This document shows, in pieces, positions 1 to 13,500 of a stretch of DNA of 64,000 nucleotides. Origin of the DNA: Nectonema munidae (lineage: Eukaryota; Nematomorpha; Nectonematoida; Nectonematidae); assembly GCA_030549495.1 (NCBI GenBank), contig JAUIRK010000536.1, positions 434,001 through 498,000 of the forward strand. Direction: 5' to 3'. The notes under the pieces were generated by a model, which searched no databases, was not told where the DNA came from, and saw nothing but the letters and a program-made list of their open reading frames with translations. The position numbers and the translations under genes were made by a program. Numbering within the stretch: the first letter of the stretch is position 1; every line of letters starts with the position of its first letter.

Positions 1-2480
1 AGTGAATTTGCAATAAAAAGATTTTACTGCTAAACAATGAAAATTCAAGAAATAACAATGCTACGTGTAAATTGATTTTATAGAAAAAAATAGAATTTCG
101 ATATTAAAATTAAAAAAATTCATATTTATTACAAATTAAGTAATTTAGATTAAATCAATTTTATAGATCAAAAATAAAATTTCAATATTATTAAAATTAA
201 AAAAAATTTATATCTATTACAAATTAAGTAATTTATGTTAAAAATCGATAGTTTTATTCAAAAAATTGCAAATATAAAATATTGATTTATACAAGAACCT
301 AAATTTTGACTATTTTGTTTAGATGTATTAATTAAGCATTTATTAACGGGTGAAGAAAAAAGTTAGTTTTGAAAAAACCGCTTATGTATCTTAAAGTATT
401 AATGTTTCAAATAAGTTTATTGAATGTTTACGCAAATACGTTAAAGAACAGATCTAGAACCAATAACAAGTATAAAAAATAATAGTTATAAAAAATGCTC
501 AAACATTTATAAAGCTGTGTAACTATTGAATGGATTAATAAAAAAGCAGCAAAATTTTCAACCATAATTGTAAAAGATGCACAAGGTCTGCTGCGACAAC
601 TAAAGATTTACAAACCTAATTACAAAATTTGTGCAAAGATTTAGTTGATTGTTGAAAACTATAAAACTAAGGGGTTGTTCACAAATTTTAGCCCTCCTTC
701 CTCCTTTTTGTCAACTTTTAAATATATTATGACATACCAAAATTGACCCTTGTCAACTCAAAGGTACCCCCTCCCTCCCAGTAATAGTTGACGTCAATTG
801 TGAATGACCCCTACTATCAAATTAAACACATATAATATAACCAATAAGTTCCGTAAAATTGTGAAAAAATATGTTGAAAATTTTTAAATTTTGATTAAAA
901 ATTATAGTTTTAACAGTCAACAAAAATAACAAAAGAAAAACAAAAATACCTTTGCATGAAGAAGCTTTAGTACAATAATAGACTTTGCTTGATAGAGTTT
1001 CTCTTTTCAGGAAATACTTGTACCCGTCAATGATCATGAGAAGTTGTCTAAAAAAGTGTATAAAAAATTTTAATTAAAATTTTACCAAATTGTATAAAGT
1101 TTGATGAAGTTGTGTAAAATATTGTGGTATAAGGATCAAATGTATTGTGATATCAAAGTGAGTGGCAATGGCAATAATGAATTTTTGTTAATGAATAATG
1201 AAAGTGGCCATCGCAATAATGAATGCAAATGCAATATAGAAATGGCTATATGTGCTTTGATTGATGATCAAAATAGAGAGAGAGAGAGAAATTGAAGATT
1301 AATTGAGTTTGGTGCGTCAACTGACATGATTTACGACTAGCAATAAAAGGCCTCTAGCAATAAAAGGCCTAGAACCTTTCTTATTTGTTTTTGGTATAAC
1401 TAGCTTTTTCATTTATTTATTTGTTTCATTAAATAGTACACAAAAAATACCAAAATAGATATTAGCCTTAACATCGGTTAGTATGTGTTCATGATTCATT
1501 TATTAATTCATTTATTGTTCAATAAGAGATTTATTTCTTATTTCGAGATACATATTTTAAATATATATTTTCAAAAAGTAACTCTGAATTTAGAACTTTT
1601 CACTTTGCTTATATAAAAGCTTTAAAAAGCTAAAATGCACACTTTCAAAATTTAGTTTAAATTTAATTTCAATTTTTGGTCATAAAACAGGTAAACAATT
1701 ATCAAAACATTGATTAAAGTTTTGCTATTTTCTTGAAAAGGGATTTGCACCAACCCCCTATATCCTGGGTACGCGTCTGATTCAAATTGAATGATGTTAT
1801 TCAGTACATTCAAATGTTCTTCAAAGGGTTGAATGAAACATACAGGATAATGAGTTTGTTGTGTCAAAAATTCCTTCTTCAATTTTAATATGTTGAATAA
1901 TAATAATTGAGTTTAGTATTTTTACTATGAAGATGAAAAGACGCAAACCAATAAAAATAAATCTTATTAACAAAAGCAAAGATTTAGATTTCGAACTTAA
2001 AAGACACCTATTGGTGAAAGGCATTATAACTTAAAAGTACTATTTTTATACGTAAAAATATGCAGTAACAAAAAGACTATAAATTTTACCTAAAGTTATG
2101 CTTATGATTAGTTGAATGATTTGCAGTAAACTTTGTGTAAAAGCGATTTAAACACTGGAAAATTCAATAATATGTATACTTTAGCATCAATGCGTGTAGT
2201 TAGCGAATTTTATTAATGTTACAAAAGGAAATCCTTTTAGGTCTCATCAGTTGAATGAGATTGCTATGCACATTTTTGTGATTCGAAGTGAGCCTCAAAG
2301 GTGATCTCCTCACAAGGTCCTTTTAGCAAAATCCAAACACCATAAAAGTTAAGCAACAGCTCAAAATTTAGTACAACAATTGGAAAAGGCACTCATTGAG
2401 AAAGATGAATGTAGGATTGATCGAGGAATGCAACGTATGCCTCACTATTGGGGAACACTGGTTTTGATCATTCAAATATT
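1..2480. other. AT-rich stretch, no gene recognised
   Basis: No exon, RNA gene or transposon domain was recognised. Visible details are two near-identical AT-rich blocks around 60-240, a short GA run near 1270-1290, and a 17-bp direct repeat (CTAGCAATAAAAGGCCT) occurring twice near 1338-1371. Open frames here are short, rich in Phe/Ile/Asn/Lys, and look like by-products of base composition. Confidence 0.5.
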
Positions 2481-2519
2481 TACTGGAATTCAGGTCCCCC
2501 CTCAATATGAAGTATTATC

Positions 2520-2965
2520 CGCTCAAAGGCGGGGGTATCATGTGAGCCAGAAATCTCACACTCATTGTGGCCTGATTTGAGGATGATGGTTTTATCCTTA
2601 GCCAAGAGGCCGTATGTGCACCTTGTTCTTTTTTCCCAGCTACCTCCACTTTGTTTGTTCCATGGATGTTTTCGGGCGTAAAGATCACAAGTGTTCTTTG
2701 GATTAGACAATCTGGTGTCGCCATCTCCTCTCCACAAGTGAATGGGGGTTCGCTCGCAATGAGCTCATCCGCCCTTCGACAGGTCTTGTTTTTGGTCCTG
2801 CAGGGTGTCCACTCACCCTCCTCATCCAGCTGGGCTCGATGGGGTGCCGGTTTAGTCGCCGACGAGTCGACAAGCTGTGCAAGGCAAGGGCGCTCACTTC
2901 CTTGAGATGGCGAAGCCATCCGCATACCTTCGAATATCTGAAGTCTGTCATTTCTTTTCATAACC
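2520..2965. other. GC-rich island with overlapping open frames
   Basis: This segment of about 440 bp is far richer in G+C than its surroundings and stays open in several frames on both strands (for example 148 codons on the minus strand ending near 2515). No domain is recognisable. Frames open on both strands at once suggest high GC rather than coding. It is followed by a C-run near 3018-3029. It could be part of a dispersed repeat or an imported segment. A real exon cannot be excluded. Confidence 0.35.
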
Positions 2966-3220
2966 CTCCTCCATCCATCTTAAGACCCAAGCAACTGAGA
3001 GTGTCTCATTCCACTCCCCCCCCCCCCCATTGATGAGACGTAATAAATGAATAAATATTATTCCTATATACAATAAACCTATTCAATACTTTAATCTTTC
3101 TACCCTACCCTTTATATAAGCTGATAAAGAAAGATTATCTTTCCGAAATATATTGTTTTTGATGATAAAACCCCTTTATGCCCTTTTTATGTGTTATAGT
3201 TGTAAAATTGATGCTTAGAA

Positions 3221-3847
3221 TTAATGAATAAAACTTGATGTTACTAATGAATAAGTTAATATCGTTTCGCCATTCCTTTCCTCTATATTTTCCAATAAGT
3301 ATGTTTTCTTTATTACATTCTCATGCGATAATTTTTTAAGAACGAACTCCGCTATAATCGTCAAATTTATTAATAATAAAAATGCAAATAAAATGATAAA
3401 GATGACTTTAAGTTGAATAAGATAAAAAATAATTACAGTTAACATGATACTTCCTATTGCCGTGGAGGTGTTGAAAATTAACATGGAAAATATGCTGAAA
3501 TATAAAATAAGTATGAAGACGTTGTAAAATAAGTTGCTATCTATTGATTCAGAGTTAGTAAATTCTTCTCCTAGTTCTTCAAATGGAAGAAGATTGTTGT
3601 AAAATTGTTCAAAGTATGTCATATTTTTAAGTAATTTTTCCAATACTTCCTTTTTCATTAAAAATATCTTTTTATTAATAGTTGCGTTGTCGAATTTATA
3701 ATTATTTGTAGTGCTAATCTTCCTCTTTAGTTCATCCATGGGCAATAATGGATTGCCATAACCATTCCTCTTGCAAAAGACATTGACATTAATCAACGTG
3801 ATCAAAATTAAAAATATTTTGAGAATACATTTTTTTATGAAAGACAT
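3221..3847 (-). CDS. intronless orphan membrane or secreted protein, 208 aa
   Basis: An uninterrupted frame of 208 codons from the ATG at about 3847 to a TAA at 3221-3223, unusually long for this AT-rich DNA. The first about 25 residues form a signal-peptide-like segment (MSFIKKC then a hydrophobic run ending VNVFC). Residues 26-105 are polar with N-glycosylation sequons (NAT near 54, NMT near 75). Residues 106-168 are almost continuously hydrophobic and would make two or three membrane helices, followed by a charged tail. I recognise no family. Directly upstream (3.93-4.30 kb) lies a tandem repeat whose units carry CCAAT boxes, which may serve as promoter. It could be a lineage-specific gene, a terminal exon of a larger gene, or chance. 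The length, start and ordered topology favour a gene. Confidence 0.5.
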   Translation of the reverse strand: MSFIKKCILKIFLILITLINVNVFCKRNGYGNPLLPMDELKRKISTTNNYKFDNATINKKIFLMKKEVLEKLLKNMTYFEQFYNNLLPFEELGEEFTNSESIDSNLFYNVFILILYFSIFSMLIFNTSTAIGSIMLTVIIFYLIQLKVIFIILFAFLLLINLTIIAEFVLKKLSHENVIKKTYLLENIEERNGETILTYSLVTSSFIH

Positions 3848-3929
3848 TGTGTACAATAGTAACGATATGAATCGAAATAATGACGCATATTTGTAATTTC
3901 ATAATAAGCCTTGTGTTTTTAAGCGACAA

Positions 3930-4300
3930 AAATTTAAGCCTTTTTATTGGTCAATCGCGCTTCTATGTCTTGTGTGTATTTAGTAAACGTGTGAGGGATT
4001 TTCTTTAGGGCAGAATACTACACGCGTTCCTATTGGTCAATCGCTTTTAATCTCTTGTGTGTATTTAGTAAACGTGTGAGGGATTTTCTTTAGGGCAAAA
4101 TACTACACACGTTCCTATTGGTCAATCGCGCTTCTATCTCTTGTGTGTATTTAGTAAACGTGTGAGGGATTTTCTTTAGGGCAAAATACTACACGCTTTC
4201 TTATTTATCAATAGCGTTCTATGTGTGCTGGTGTACTTAGTAAATGTATGAGAAATTTTGATTAGTACAAAATACGATATGCGTTCTTATTGACCAATGG
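3930..4300. repeat. 86-bp tandem repeat with CCAAT boxes
   Basis: About four units with a period of 85-86 bp. The phrase ATTGGTCAATCGC recurs at about 3946, 4032 and 4117, and degenerate copies follow near 4204 and 4288. The shared unit also contains TGTGTATTTAGTAAACGTG and AGGGATTTTCTTTAGGGCA. ATTGG is an inverted CCAAT box, so on the minus strand, which carries the gene starting at about 3847, each clear unit presents CCAAT. The position 80-450 bp upstream of that start is suggestive of a promoter or enhancer role, which is inference. Confidence 0.8.
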
Positions 4301-4608
4301 TTAACCAGATTACTCTCTGATCAATCATCTTTTTTTACAATATCTACTTAACTTTGAATTTTAAAATAACGGAATCGATAAATGCAAATGCCTATAGTTG
4401 CAACAACTTCTAGATTTTTTGAAATTATATTTGTCTTTTGGGGAACAGAGAAATGCTCATCCCCGCATTGAATTTTTCAAAATAAAGCATAATTTTTCAA
4501 AACAAGCATTGAATTTTTAGAATTACTTAAAAATTACTTTTAAGAAGTTTTAGTTTCAAAAAAAAATAAATTATCTATTTTCTTGCCTATTTATGCTTTT
4601 GTGGCTTC

Positions 4609-6247
4609 TTGGAACAGAGGAAAAAATTTGAAGCAGTGCTTTTGTCAAACGATGTAATTCACTCAAGAATTGTTGACATTTCGTCTAATATTTTGAAGCA
4701 AGTAATGGAAGAACTGGTGGCCACGCCATTTCCTTTCAGCATGCAATTGGATGAAAGTACTGATGTCGCACAGTGCAGCCAGCTTCTGGTTTTTGTTCGT
4801 TATATGCATATTGATGCTATCAAAGAGGAATTTTATTCTGTGAACCCCTTTTGGAAAGAACAAAAGCCATCGACATTTTGGAATTGGTGAATAATTTCTT
4901 TGCTAAGCACAACTTCGATTGGAAAAAACATCTTGGTTCTTTGTTTACAGGCGGGGCACTTGCAATACTAACGCAACAAATCTGGTTTTGCTGCGTTAGT
5001 GCAGAAAGAAGCTCCTTAGGCTTTTGTCACCCATTGTTTTTTACATCGGCATGCATTGGCGTCAAAGACTCTGCCACCAATTCTGAAAGAAGTCTTCTTT
5101 TCTTGCGTGAAAAGTATCAACTTCATCAGATCCAAATCTGTGAATCATCATTTCTTAAAAAGATTTTGTCATGAAATGGGATCACCATAGGAAGTTCTTC
5201 TCTACCACTCAGGAGTTCTGTGGCTTTCAAGGGGACAAATCTTGAAACGTCTGTTTGAACTTCGAGTAGAAGTTTCATTATTTTTGAAATAAAGAGAAAG
5301 CCCATTTTCCAAACTTTTTAATAGCGAAGATTTCATTAATGGTTTGGCATAATTAGCAGATTTTTTAAGCTTTATGAATAATGTGACATTTGCGATTCAA
5401 AGAAATGATGTTACCATTATGGATGCTTCAGAAAGACTCGAAGCCTTTCTTGGAAAGCTGCCACTGTGGAAGAGAAGGTTGAAGGCAGGTAACTATGCAA
5501 ACTTTCCGATGTTAGAAGAGATACTTTTACAGAATGGAATCGGAAATGTCAAATCCATGTCTATTTCTCTGCAAGAACAATTCTGGAAACATTTGAGTAC
5601 TCTTCAGAACTCTTTCAAAAATTTCTTCTGCTTAGGTGACCTTAAAATTGAAAAATGGATACGTAGCCCTTTCCTTGCCGACATAGACTCCATTAGTGAT
5701 GAAGACCTTGCTAAGGATGATCTCATTGATCTGAGAACAAAATGAAATGTTACGAAATGAGTTCAACACAAAGAATTCTGGTGTGCATAATAAAAGCCTA
5801 TCCTTGTGTGGTAAAACAAGCTATGTGTGCTGTGATTTCGTTTGCTACCACTTACCTATGTGAGACGGGTTTTTCTTCACTCGTTTCTATCAAGACAAAA
5901 AACAGAAATCGATTAGATGTCAGAGATTGTATACGTGTAACATTATCGAAGACCACTCCACAGTTCCCTCTTCTTATTCAGGGCAAACAACAGCATCCGT
6001 CTCATTAAAAAAAGCTTTCCAGCAAAATTAAGGTTTTTGGTTTAATTAATTTACAAAATGCAAATATGTTACATTTTCACATTGTTCTTGTGTTCATGTA
6101 TTGATTTCATAAATTTCATTAAATTTGAATAAATAAACTCATTTTATGAAAGGTCATCTTTTTATATGTATTTTCCTAGGTAAGGGGTCCGCGAGTTCTA
6201 CCAGATTCTCAAAGGGGTCCGTGACTGAAAAAGTTTAAGAACCCCTG
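4609..6247 (+). mobile_element. decayed hAT transposon, ZBED5/SCAND3-like transposase
   Basis: The plus strand carries consecutive pieces of a ZBED5/SCAND3-type hAT transposase: QLDESTDVAQCSQLLVFVRY near 4744-4803, a region around 4950-5160 where recognisable transposase text moves between frames, the stretch at 5374-5745 (SERLEAFLGKLPLWKRRL), and the C-terminal dimerisation block CETGFSSLVSIKTKNRNRL near 5852-5910. At least three frameshifts or stops separate the pieces, so it is dead. The right terminus is visible at about 6226-6247, where AAGTTTAAGAACCCCTG is the reverse complement of the common hAT end CAGGGGTTCTTAAAC. No matching left end was seen, so the 5' side is truncated. Host genes derived from ZBED5 exist, but the breaks rule that out here. 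Confidence 0.85.
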
Positions 6248-6249
6248 GT

Positions 6250-8430
6250 TTAGATGTTTTCCCCATATATTTAAAAAAATATGTATACTTTTGATTTTTA
6301 AAAATGCTGATATTCTAGTGCTCATTTAGTGTATAAAACTTTTTACAAGAAAACTTAGTTCAATGAAAAAATAAACCTTACCCTATCAGTGATGGGGCTT
6401 TTTAGCCACCAAACTTTTTTAGTGAGTAAAAAGCGTGGAAGTGTCAATTGAATTGGTAAAATCAGTTTTTTTCTAAAATAATCATTTGTCAAGTTTTTCT
6501 CACAATCGTTATTTATTATAGTACAAATATTTGAGTACATGAGAGATGTGATCGAAGTGAAAGCAGAATGAAATGGAAACGCATGATCATAAAAGAAATT
6601 GAAAAGTCATCCTTTAATAAAATGCTTTTGTATTGTCAATAGAGTAGTCCTTAAGGAGCCATGTGGTTTTAAGAAGCAAACATGTAACGTGTCCACACGC
6701 AAAATACAGCCTTTTCCAATGAACTAGGAGAAGGTGTAAAAAATAATATTGAGATATTTAAAAAACGTTTTGACCGTGAAGAAGAAGCTCCTCCCAGCGA
6801 ATCACAAAACTAATGTTTATCTCATTAGTTCATTTTCCAATCACTAAAAAATAATCTCAAAATTTTCAAACAGTGAGAGTTAAAATAACGATGACAGATA
6901 CCTGATATGTGAAGATATATGCTTGAAATATTATATGGTAGCTATAGTCAAAAAAGATTTATAAATGTGAATCGAATTTGAGCGATTTTTTTAGATGATA
7001 AAGGGGAAAGAAAGCTTTTTGTAATTGAAAAAAGAGGATGATGTATGAATTCAGCAAGAACAGAAATTTTGACAAAGGATTAGTTAGCAAACAAATATTT
7101 AGAGTGATATCTGTTGATATCACATGAGACTACAACACATAATATTGATTAAAAAGACATGATCAAAAAAGAGTTTATCTTCAATAGAAAAGTTATGAAA
7201 TCGCTTAAATTCTGATCTAAATAAATCCTATCAAAGATTTTCTTGAACATAGATTGCACAAAATGAATTTCTAATGAAAGTAGAGAAACCAAGGTGGGAT
7301 CAGTTAATAATGAAAAGTAGAATTAGATACCATGTAAAGTATAAGAGAACTGAAGTACAGGCTACAAGCTGATAGTGAATTTGTAAGCAAAACAATAAAT
7401 CAAACCTAGGAGGGCCAAAAGTAGTCGCTTTAGTTTGAGTAGCACCCAATAATCTTTTCCACCATGTCATTTAAATTTTACTGCTGAATTAACTATTATA
7501 TATCATTAAATATAATATATAAAGCACACATGATATCAGGTCGTTTTGATAAGAAATTTGCTCCCATCTCTATTTATAAGATTGATTAAATCATTATTAT
7601 ATAAAGAAAATTATTTTATTGATTGGGCTTAAATAAATGTAAAAGTAAATGTAGTATTCATTACCTGTGCATATAATGGCAAAATACCGTCACGACGAAA
7701 TATATTTTAAAATAATGAGAAAAGGTGTTTGGCGTTTAGCCACATGTGAACGCTAATAACCAAATAAAAAATATGTAAGTCCATTAAAACAACAATGTGT
7801 ACATTTTAATCGGGCATTGTAAAATTAATTTTCAAGAAAAAAATTCTAAACACTTGATTTTTTCACCAATTTTTTTCTGAGCCCTGTTGATAAGAGATGC
7901 CTCAAAAAATTTTTTTAAATTTTTTGTGTTTCGAATTTTCCATTTATTTTCTTGTGGTGAACTTTTTGAAAAGAAGAAATTAAAAAAATTATCAAGATTT
8001 ACTGAAAATAATTTGGGAAAAAATTAACGCCATCCATTTTGCTGAAATTATTTTACATCATATTTTATATAGATGTGCACATATTTCATAGAATCTAAAA
8101 TGAATATTTTCAAAAAAAAATTTAACTTTGTAATTTCTTTTGATGAGATCACTAATGCAAAATATATGTTTTTGAGAAAAATACAAAATAAAAAAAAATA
8201 ACGCTACAAATATCCTCATTAACCAAAGTTAATTTATAAAATTTCTATCTCATGCATGGTTTTACTCCTTATTTTGATTGGCATTGGAATATTTTGCATT
8301 AAATGATGGCACTACTTACATGCAGCAGCACATACTAAAACACTTTTACTAATAAACTTCTATCAAGGTTCTTCACAATTTACTTGTAATGAAAAGTAGC
8401 ATTTATTATAAAAAAAGTGTAATAAAAATT
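6250..8430. other. intergenic AT-rich DNA, nothing recognised
   Basis: No exon, repeat family or RNA gene could be supported in these about 2.2 kb. Open frames are short and of compositional type. Confidence 0.4.
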
Positions 8431-8860
8431 TCATGAGAATTTATTTTTATTTTTTTTAGGAAATACAACAGCAGTTTGGACACAACATTTTTGTGTGCTT
8501 TTTATGTATAAATTTATGACAGTATCACATTTTCTTGTTCTAATCTTAGGTTTACAATATGATAAATAGCAGTTTCCTCTAGAAGTGGAGGGCAGTTCTC
8601 TAGACTCTGAGGGGTTTTCAAAATCGTAAAAAGACAAAATAAGCATTATGTTGATGAGGTCAATGAACTTTGGGTCATTAATGCTTCTGATAGCCTGAAA
8701 CAAAAATCTCTAAGGAAATATTTTCTTCCACCAGCTTTTGTTGATGGGTAGAAGTTGGGGGAGTTACATTTAGATATAATCCAACTGTTGTGACCTACTA
8801 TGCTTTTTTTACTATGTCTAAATAGTTTGCGAAAACTGCACATTTCCATTTTCTACTTGG
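8431..8860 (-). mobile_element. piggyBac-type transposase relic (C-terminal part)
   Basis: Two overlapping minus-strand frames read like the end of a piggyBac transposase. The upstream one has GHNSWIISKCNSPNF, then GGRKYFLRDFCFRLSEALM, matching the usual region before the C-terminal zinc finger. The downstream one has GNCYLSYCKPKIRTRKCD and TQKCCVQ, matching the Cys-rich finger. The match moves from one frame to the other near 8650-8700 and several expected cysteines are missing. The catalytic aspartates lie upstream in the protein and were not found, so this is a 3' remnant. The assignment is from memory of the family pattern. Confidence 0.6.
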
Positions 8861-8875
8861 CTTATAACCAGAATT

Positions 8876-9840
8876 GTGGAGTCGGCGGAGGCGCACTTTT
8901 TGAGTCGGTGATAATGTTACGACTCCGGTTAATTGAAACTCTACTTTTTATTGTTCAGCGATTAATAAGTTTCTCAATCTTTTTTCCAAACCTCTTTGGA
9001 ATTTGTTTCTCTATATTTCTGTATACCCCCCTTACCACTTGAAAGTCCATTTACAATATATTTTCTGAATAATAAAATTGATTTTGTTCAAAGTGAACTT
9101 CAAATCATTTTTATTATGATTCAAATTTTACTGTACTGAATTCTAGGATAAAGAGAAGGTAAGAATTTTATACCCAACTTATGAGTTTGATTTAATCTTA
9201 TTTTTATATAGTTATGAATCTACTCAAAATTAATTTAACAAAATCAGTTTTTTTACTAAAAAAAATTTTAATTTCTACATATTAGGACAATTTCGAGATT
9301 AATTTTTCCCCACTATTTTTTAAATACGCGGTTTAGTGCTGGAAATATTGCAGCAGAAGTCGTTTCCTAAGTCCAGTCACTTTTTCGACTTTCTTTTAAT
9401 TGAAATTAAAGCCAAAAACATTGCACAAAGAAAGGTCAGAAAAGGACTAAAACTTATAGAGTTACATTTGCAATTTCAGGATAGATGGAAAGATACTCCA
9501 TCCCAAAGTTTAAATGTTCATTTCTAAGTTTCAATGTGTTGTTTTTCAGCAATATCTGAAGCATATTAAACCCTTTAAAATGAATTTTTGAAGAAAAAAA
9601 AGTCAATGAAGAAATCGGAATCAGTGTAAATATTAATTGATTCCTCCAGTCTAAATCGAAGTAACGCTTTATGTACGCTAAAGTCACAGTTAAAATTTAA
9701 TGTTTTCTGGAGTGGAGCGAAAATTTTGGTTTACCTAAGTCGGAATTGGAGTCGTAAATTTTGTGTAACGGAGTCGGAAATGTTCATGCACCGGAGTCGG
9801 AGTTGGAAATTTTTGTTTACCGGAGTCGAAGTCGTAAATA
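8876..9840. repeat. degenerate repeat with GGAGTCGGAGTCG motifs
   Basis: Left end TTGTGGAGTCGGCGGAGGCGCA near 8875-8896 and, near 9709-9832, a run of GGAGTCGGAAT/GGAGTCGTAAAT phrases. The same GGAGTCGG ends flank the intact MITE at 60185-60849, so this is probably an older diverged member of that family with different internal sequence. Confidence 0.5.
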
Positions 9841-10342
9841 TATTTTATACATTTTATTGGCTATTTTTACCCCAATTTTTATTAATGTAAGTTATTATTG
9901 TTTCTGAAACGCTGTTTACGCCTTCAGTTTGCATTTCACCTAAGTGCTGGCTCGACAATACGTATACAAATTTGACATAGTTATTAGCGTGTTTACGAGG
10001 TATGTAAGCGGTTAGAGATGCAAGTGTGGTCCTTCTCTTAAAAGTTGAAATTAAATTATATTAAGTTGAAGTATGAAGAATATTAAGTTGAACACATAAT
10101 CCCCTATTTCCTTTACACCTTTCGTAATCTAACACGCGAATATTTTTATAATGAAGGTGGAAATGAAGCGATCACATTTGAAGTGGTAAACGTAGCTCGG
10201 TGGTGCAGGAAAGGAAAATTGTTTAATATGATGGAAAGACGACATTTTAATGTAAAAAACGTATAAATCTTTATTATCATCACGAGGAGAAAGAAATTGG
10301 AAGTGGACATAATCAATGATGGAGCGGTATTTGATTGCAATA

Positions 10343-10522
10343 TTAATCCTTTTTATTCTTTGAAGTTGTTTTTCGTTGGGCTGTTTCATCAGCGTCATCG
10401 TATAGAATGAATACGATTAAGAAGTAAGTCATCGCCATGACAAGAAATATCGATACGTAGTATGGATACGCTATTGGAATAAATCTTGGATACTGATCGT
10501 GTCTGAATGGTCGAACTGACAC
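10343..10522 (-). CDS. DDOST: DDOST last exon with membrane anchor and stop
   Basis: Encodes [20 protein letters not shown], then the hydrophobic anchor (about residues 22-44 of the exon), an acidic DDADET and the end KNKKD before TAA at 10343-10345. The short cytosolic tail with lysines at -3 and -5 fits an ER-retrieval signal, as in known OST48 proteins. Confidence 0.95.
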   Translation of the reverse strand: MSVRPFRHDQYPRFIPIAYPYYVSIFLVMAMTYFLIVFILYDDADETAQRKTTSKNKKD

Positions 10523-13500
10523 CTAGAAAATAGAAAAGAAGGATCCTTATCGTGCACGAAACAAAGATATTTTCAAGAAAGTATTTATGAATTAGTCATT
10601 AGAGAGAAAATCTCACAAGATGTGAATCTAAAACTGCTTAAATATTTGGTTATTGTATTTCGAATCAAAACTTTTGCACAATTACAAACAGTTTTACTGG
10701 AATGGAAAACTTTGATTCAATTTATTTAAAAAAAAAAAGAGAAAAAGACTATATCTAAATATTTAAAATACTAAAAAATTAATATTGCGAAAAGTAAATC
10801 GTATGAAGGATTAAAAAGTATTCTCTTATTTGCACCAGCTTGGGTGCTTATAATTCCACATAAAATGGATAAATTTAGTTAATTGAAAATTCAATAACCG
10901 AATCACACTCGTTCTTAAAACAAATAGGGATGCATTATTAAAAATTTTAAATGCCATTTTTCAAAACAATAGACAAAATATTGCTCAGATAATAAATCTA
11001 AAAAAATGGACTCTTATTTTGAGAAGCTGAATATCACGTCTGCTTATAAATACGCCGTTGCATAAAGAGGTAGGAAACATACAAACTCTACTTTAGTTAG
11101 AACATGTGTGTCTATCGAAAAATTTTGCAGATATTGCAAGAAACTAATAAAAGTTAATGAAAAATAAATACTTGAGATGTATGCTCCAATCTGGTAAAAC
11201 CAGGACGATTATAATTCAGTCTAAATTGAAAGACGCCATACACATCAGGAACTTTAAATTGCACAAAATATTTGCCGTCTGTTAAAAGTTTAAATAAGAA
11301 ATTTGAAATAGAGCCAAGGAAAAAGTCAATAGCATGTCAAAACAGTTAAAAGATTTCAATACAGAACATGGATTAAAATTATTCCGTAGTGTTACAAATT
11401 AAAATAAAGGTAATTTTAAATTAATAAAAATTATTATTTGTAGAAATACTGAATGATAGTTTTGCCGTTATTTACACCAGGCAGTATAAGAAATTCTTTA
11501 TAATATGAAAATTAGGGTAACAAACATATTTTTATTTTAAAAAGTGAAGTTAGTACCCTCTATAATTATTCCTTTTAATTAAAAAAAACGTTTGACAATG
11601 TTTTAATAGAAAATTTCCTTCATCCTTTGCGATATTTTGAAATGAATTTAGTAAATACAATTTGGAATGAACACAATAAGATTATTTATCAGAATTGAAA
11701 TCAATTAACAAAGGTTTGCAAACATTTTAGAGAAAAAATATTAAAATAAACCTTTGTAAGTAAGTGTTCTTCGAATGAAAGGATCGATACGATGAAATTC
11801 AAATTGAAGATCGTCACACACATATGGTACAAACTTTCCATTTGAATCCAATACTTCAATCACAACTTCGTAAACCTAAAGTTTGTTAATTGTTAATTTA
11901 GTATAATTAAATGAATGTTCAGTTCAAAGTTTTTTGATTATTTTAGAATCAAAGGTGCCAGAAAGAACATTGTACCAACCACCCCCGCCCCTTCAAACAA
12001 GAAAAAGATACAACCTATGGGCATAGTTCTTGTATAAAAAATATACAAAACTTTCAATTCTTATATGTATACTACAGAATAAGAATGTGTTGTCAATATT
12101 TTGAAATCATCTAATTTGAGAAACTTTAAATATCGCCTAAGTTAGCTCGCAAAAACTATTTTCCGACAAAAGACATTTAAAATTTAAGAGAGAAACATAC
12201 AACTTCGTCCAAGATTGTGTACATGTTTCGGGAAAAAGACTCGCCAAGTTTATAATGTGTGACATTGGCGATTCTGAGAACTCCACTTTTTTGAAAATTC
12301 CACTTCATAATTGAATTCACTAGCTTTGCGTTACCACTTTTTTGATACCTACGGCAAATAAACAAAATCATAAGTTACAAAAACCAAATATTTTAAGGAA
12401 TGGAGCATAAAATGCTTTACAAAGCAAACAAATGGCCATTTTGGCCAATATACTCGATTGCTTATTATCGACCAATCTGTCTAAAATCGTTGACACGAAT
12501 TTAGCATATAGGTAATAGAAGTCGGTACAACACATACTTCTCTAACGATGCCACAATACATTACTAGTAAAGATGTTATTTTATATATTTTTTGTGCAAG
12601 ACACATTAACAGGACATACCATTTTGTTAAATTAAAGTGGAAAAATTTTGTAATTAAAAAAATATATTTAAGAAGTAAAATAATTGCTAATTCCTTTTGA
12701 GAAATTTATAAAATGCAAACTAAAAATAATGTTACAATATCAAATAAAAATACCTCATGTCAAAAAAATAAAAACACACTTTCCATCCAATGTTAAAAAG
12801 GGGTATAAAATGCCGGCGAGATTATATGTGTTCATTCATCACTTGTATACTTGTAATTTTTCCTCGTCTTTTTATATTCTAAATTTATTGTATAATTCCA
12901 ATTAAGCTTTTATCTATTCAATGTTAACGAAAAAATCTTGGATCTTTATCGGAAAACCGTTGGAGAAGGAACTTCTAAAATCGACTCCAAGAGGGAAAAT
13001 CTTAAAAAAAAATATTTTGTGATAAAAAATATCTTCCATGTCATAAAATTACCTCCCCTTCAGAAATTTACTAAAAAAAATTTATCAAAAAACGGGCATA
13101 CACTTTAAAATGTTGCACAAATTTGTTTTTAATTATAACTTGACATTCTGTTTGTTTACTTTTGATATTAATATAAATAAATAGATTCGTTTTTTTTGTA
13201 TCATCTAAACATAGTTCAGCAAATTAGATGTGATCTTTCAAAATTAGAAAAATTTAGCGCAATAAATACTTTTTAAGGTAACGATAACATAAACGACCAA
13301 AAAATTAATTGAACGAAAACTAAATAGTTTTCTAGCGACACTAAACTACAAATACAAACGAATAGAACATTTTAATAAATTATGTTGAAGAAAATAGATC
13401 AAACATTTTGCTTGCAACACAAAGTAAAAATGTCTAACATTTCTACGAGCTTAAATATATCAGGAGCAAACTCTAAAGCACAATACATTTATTGTATTTT

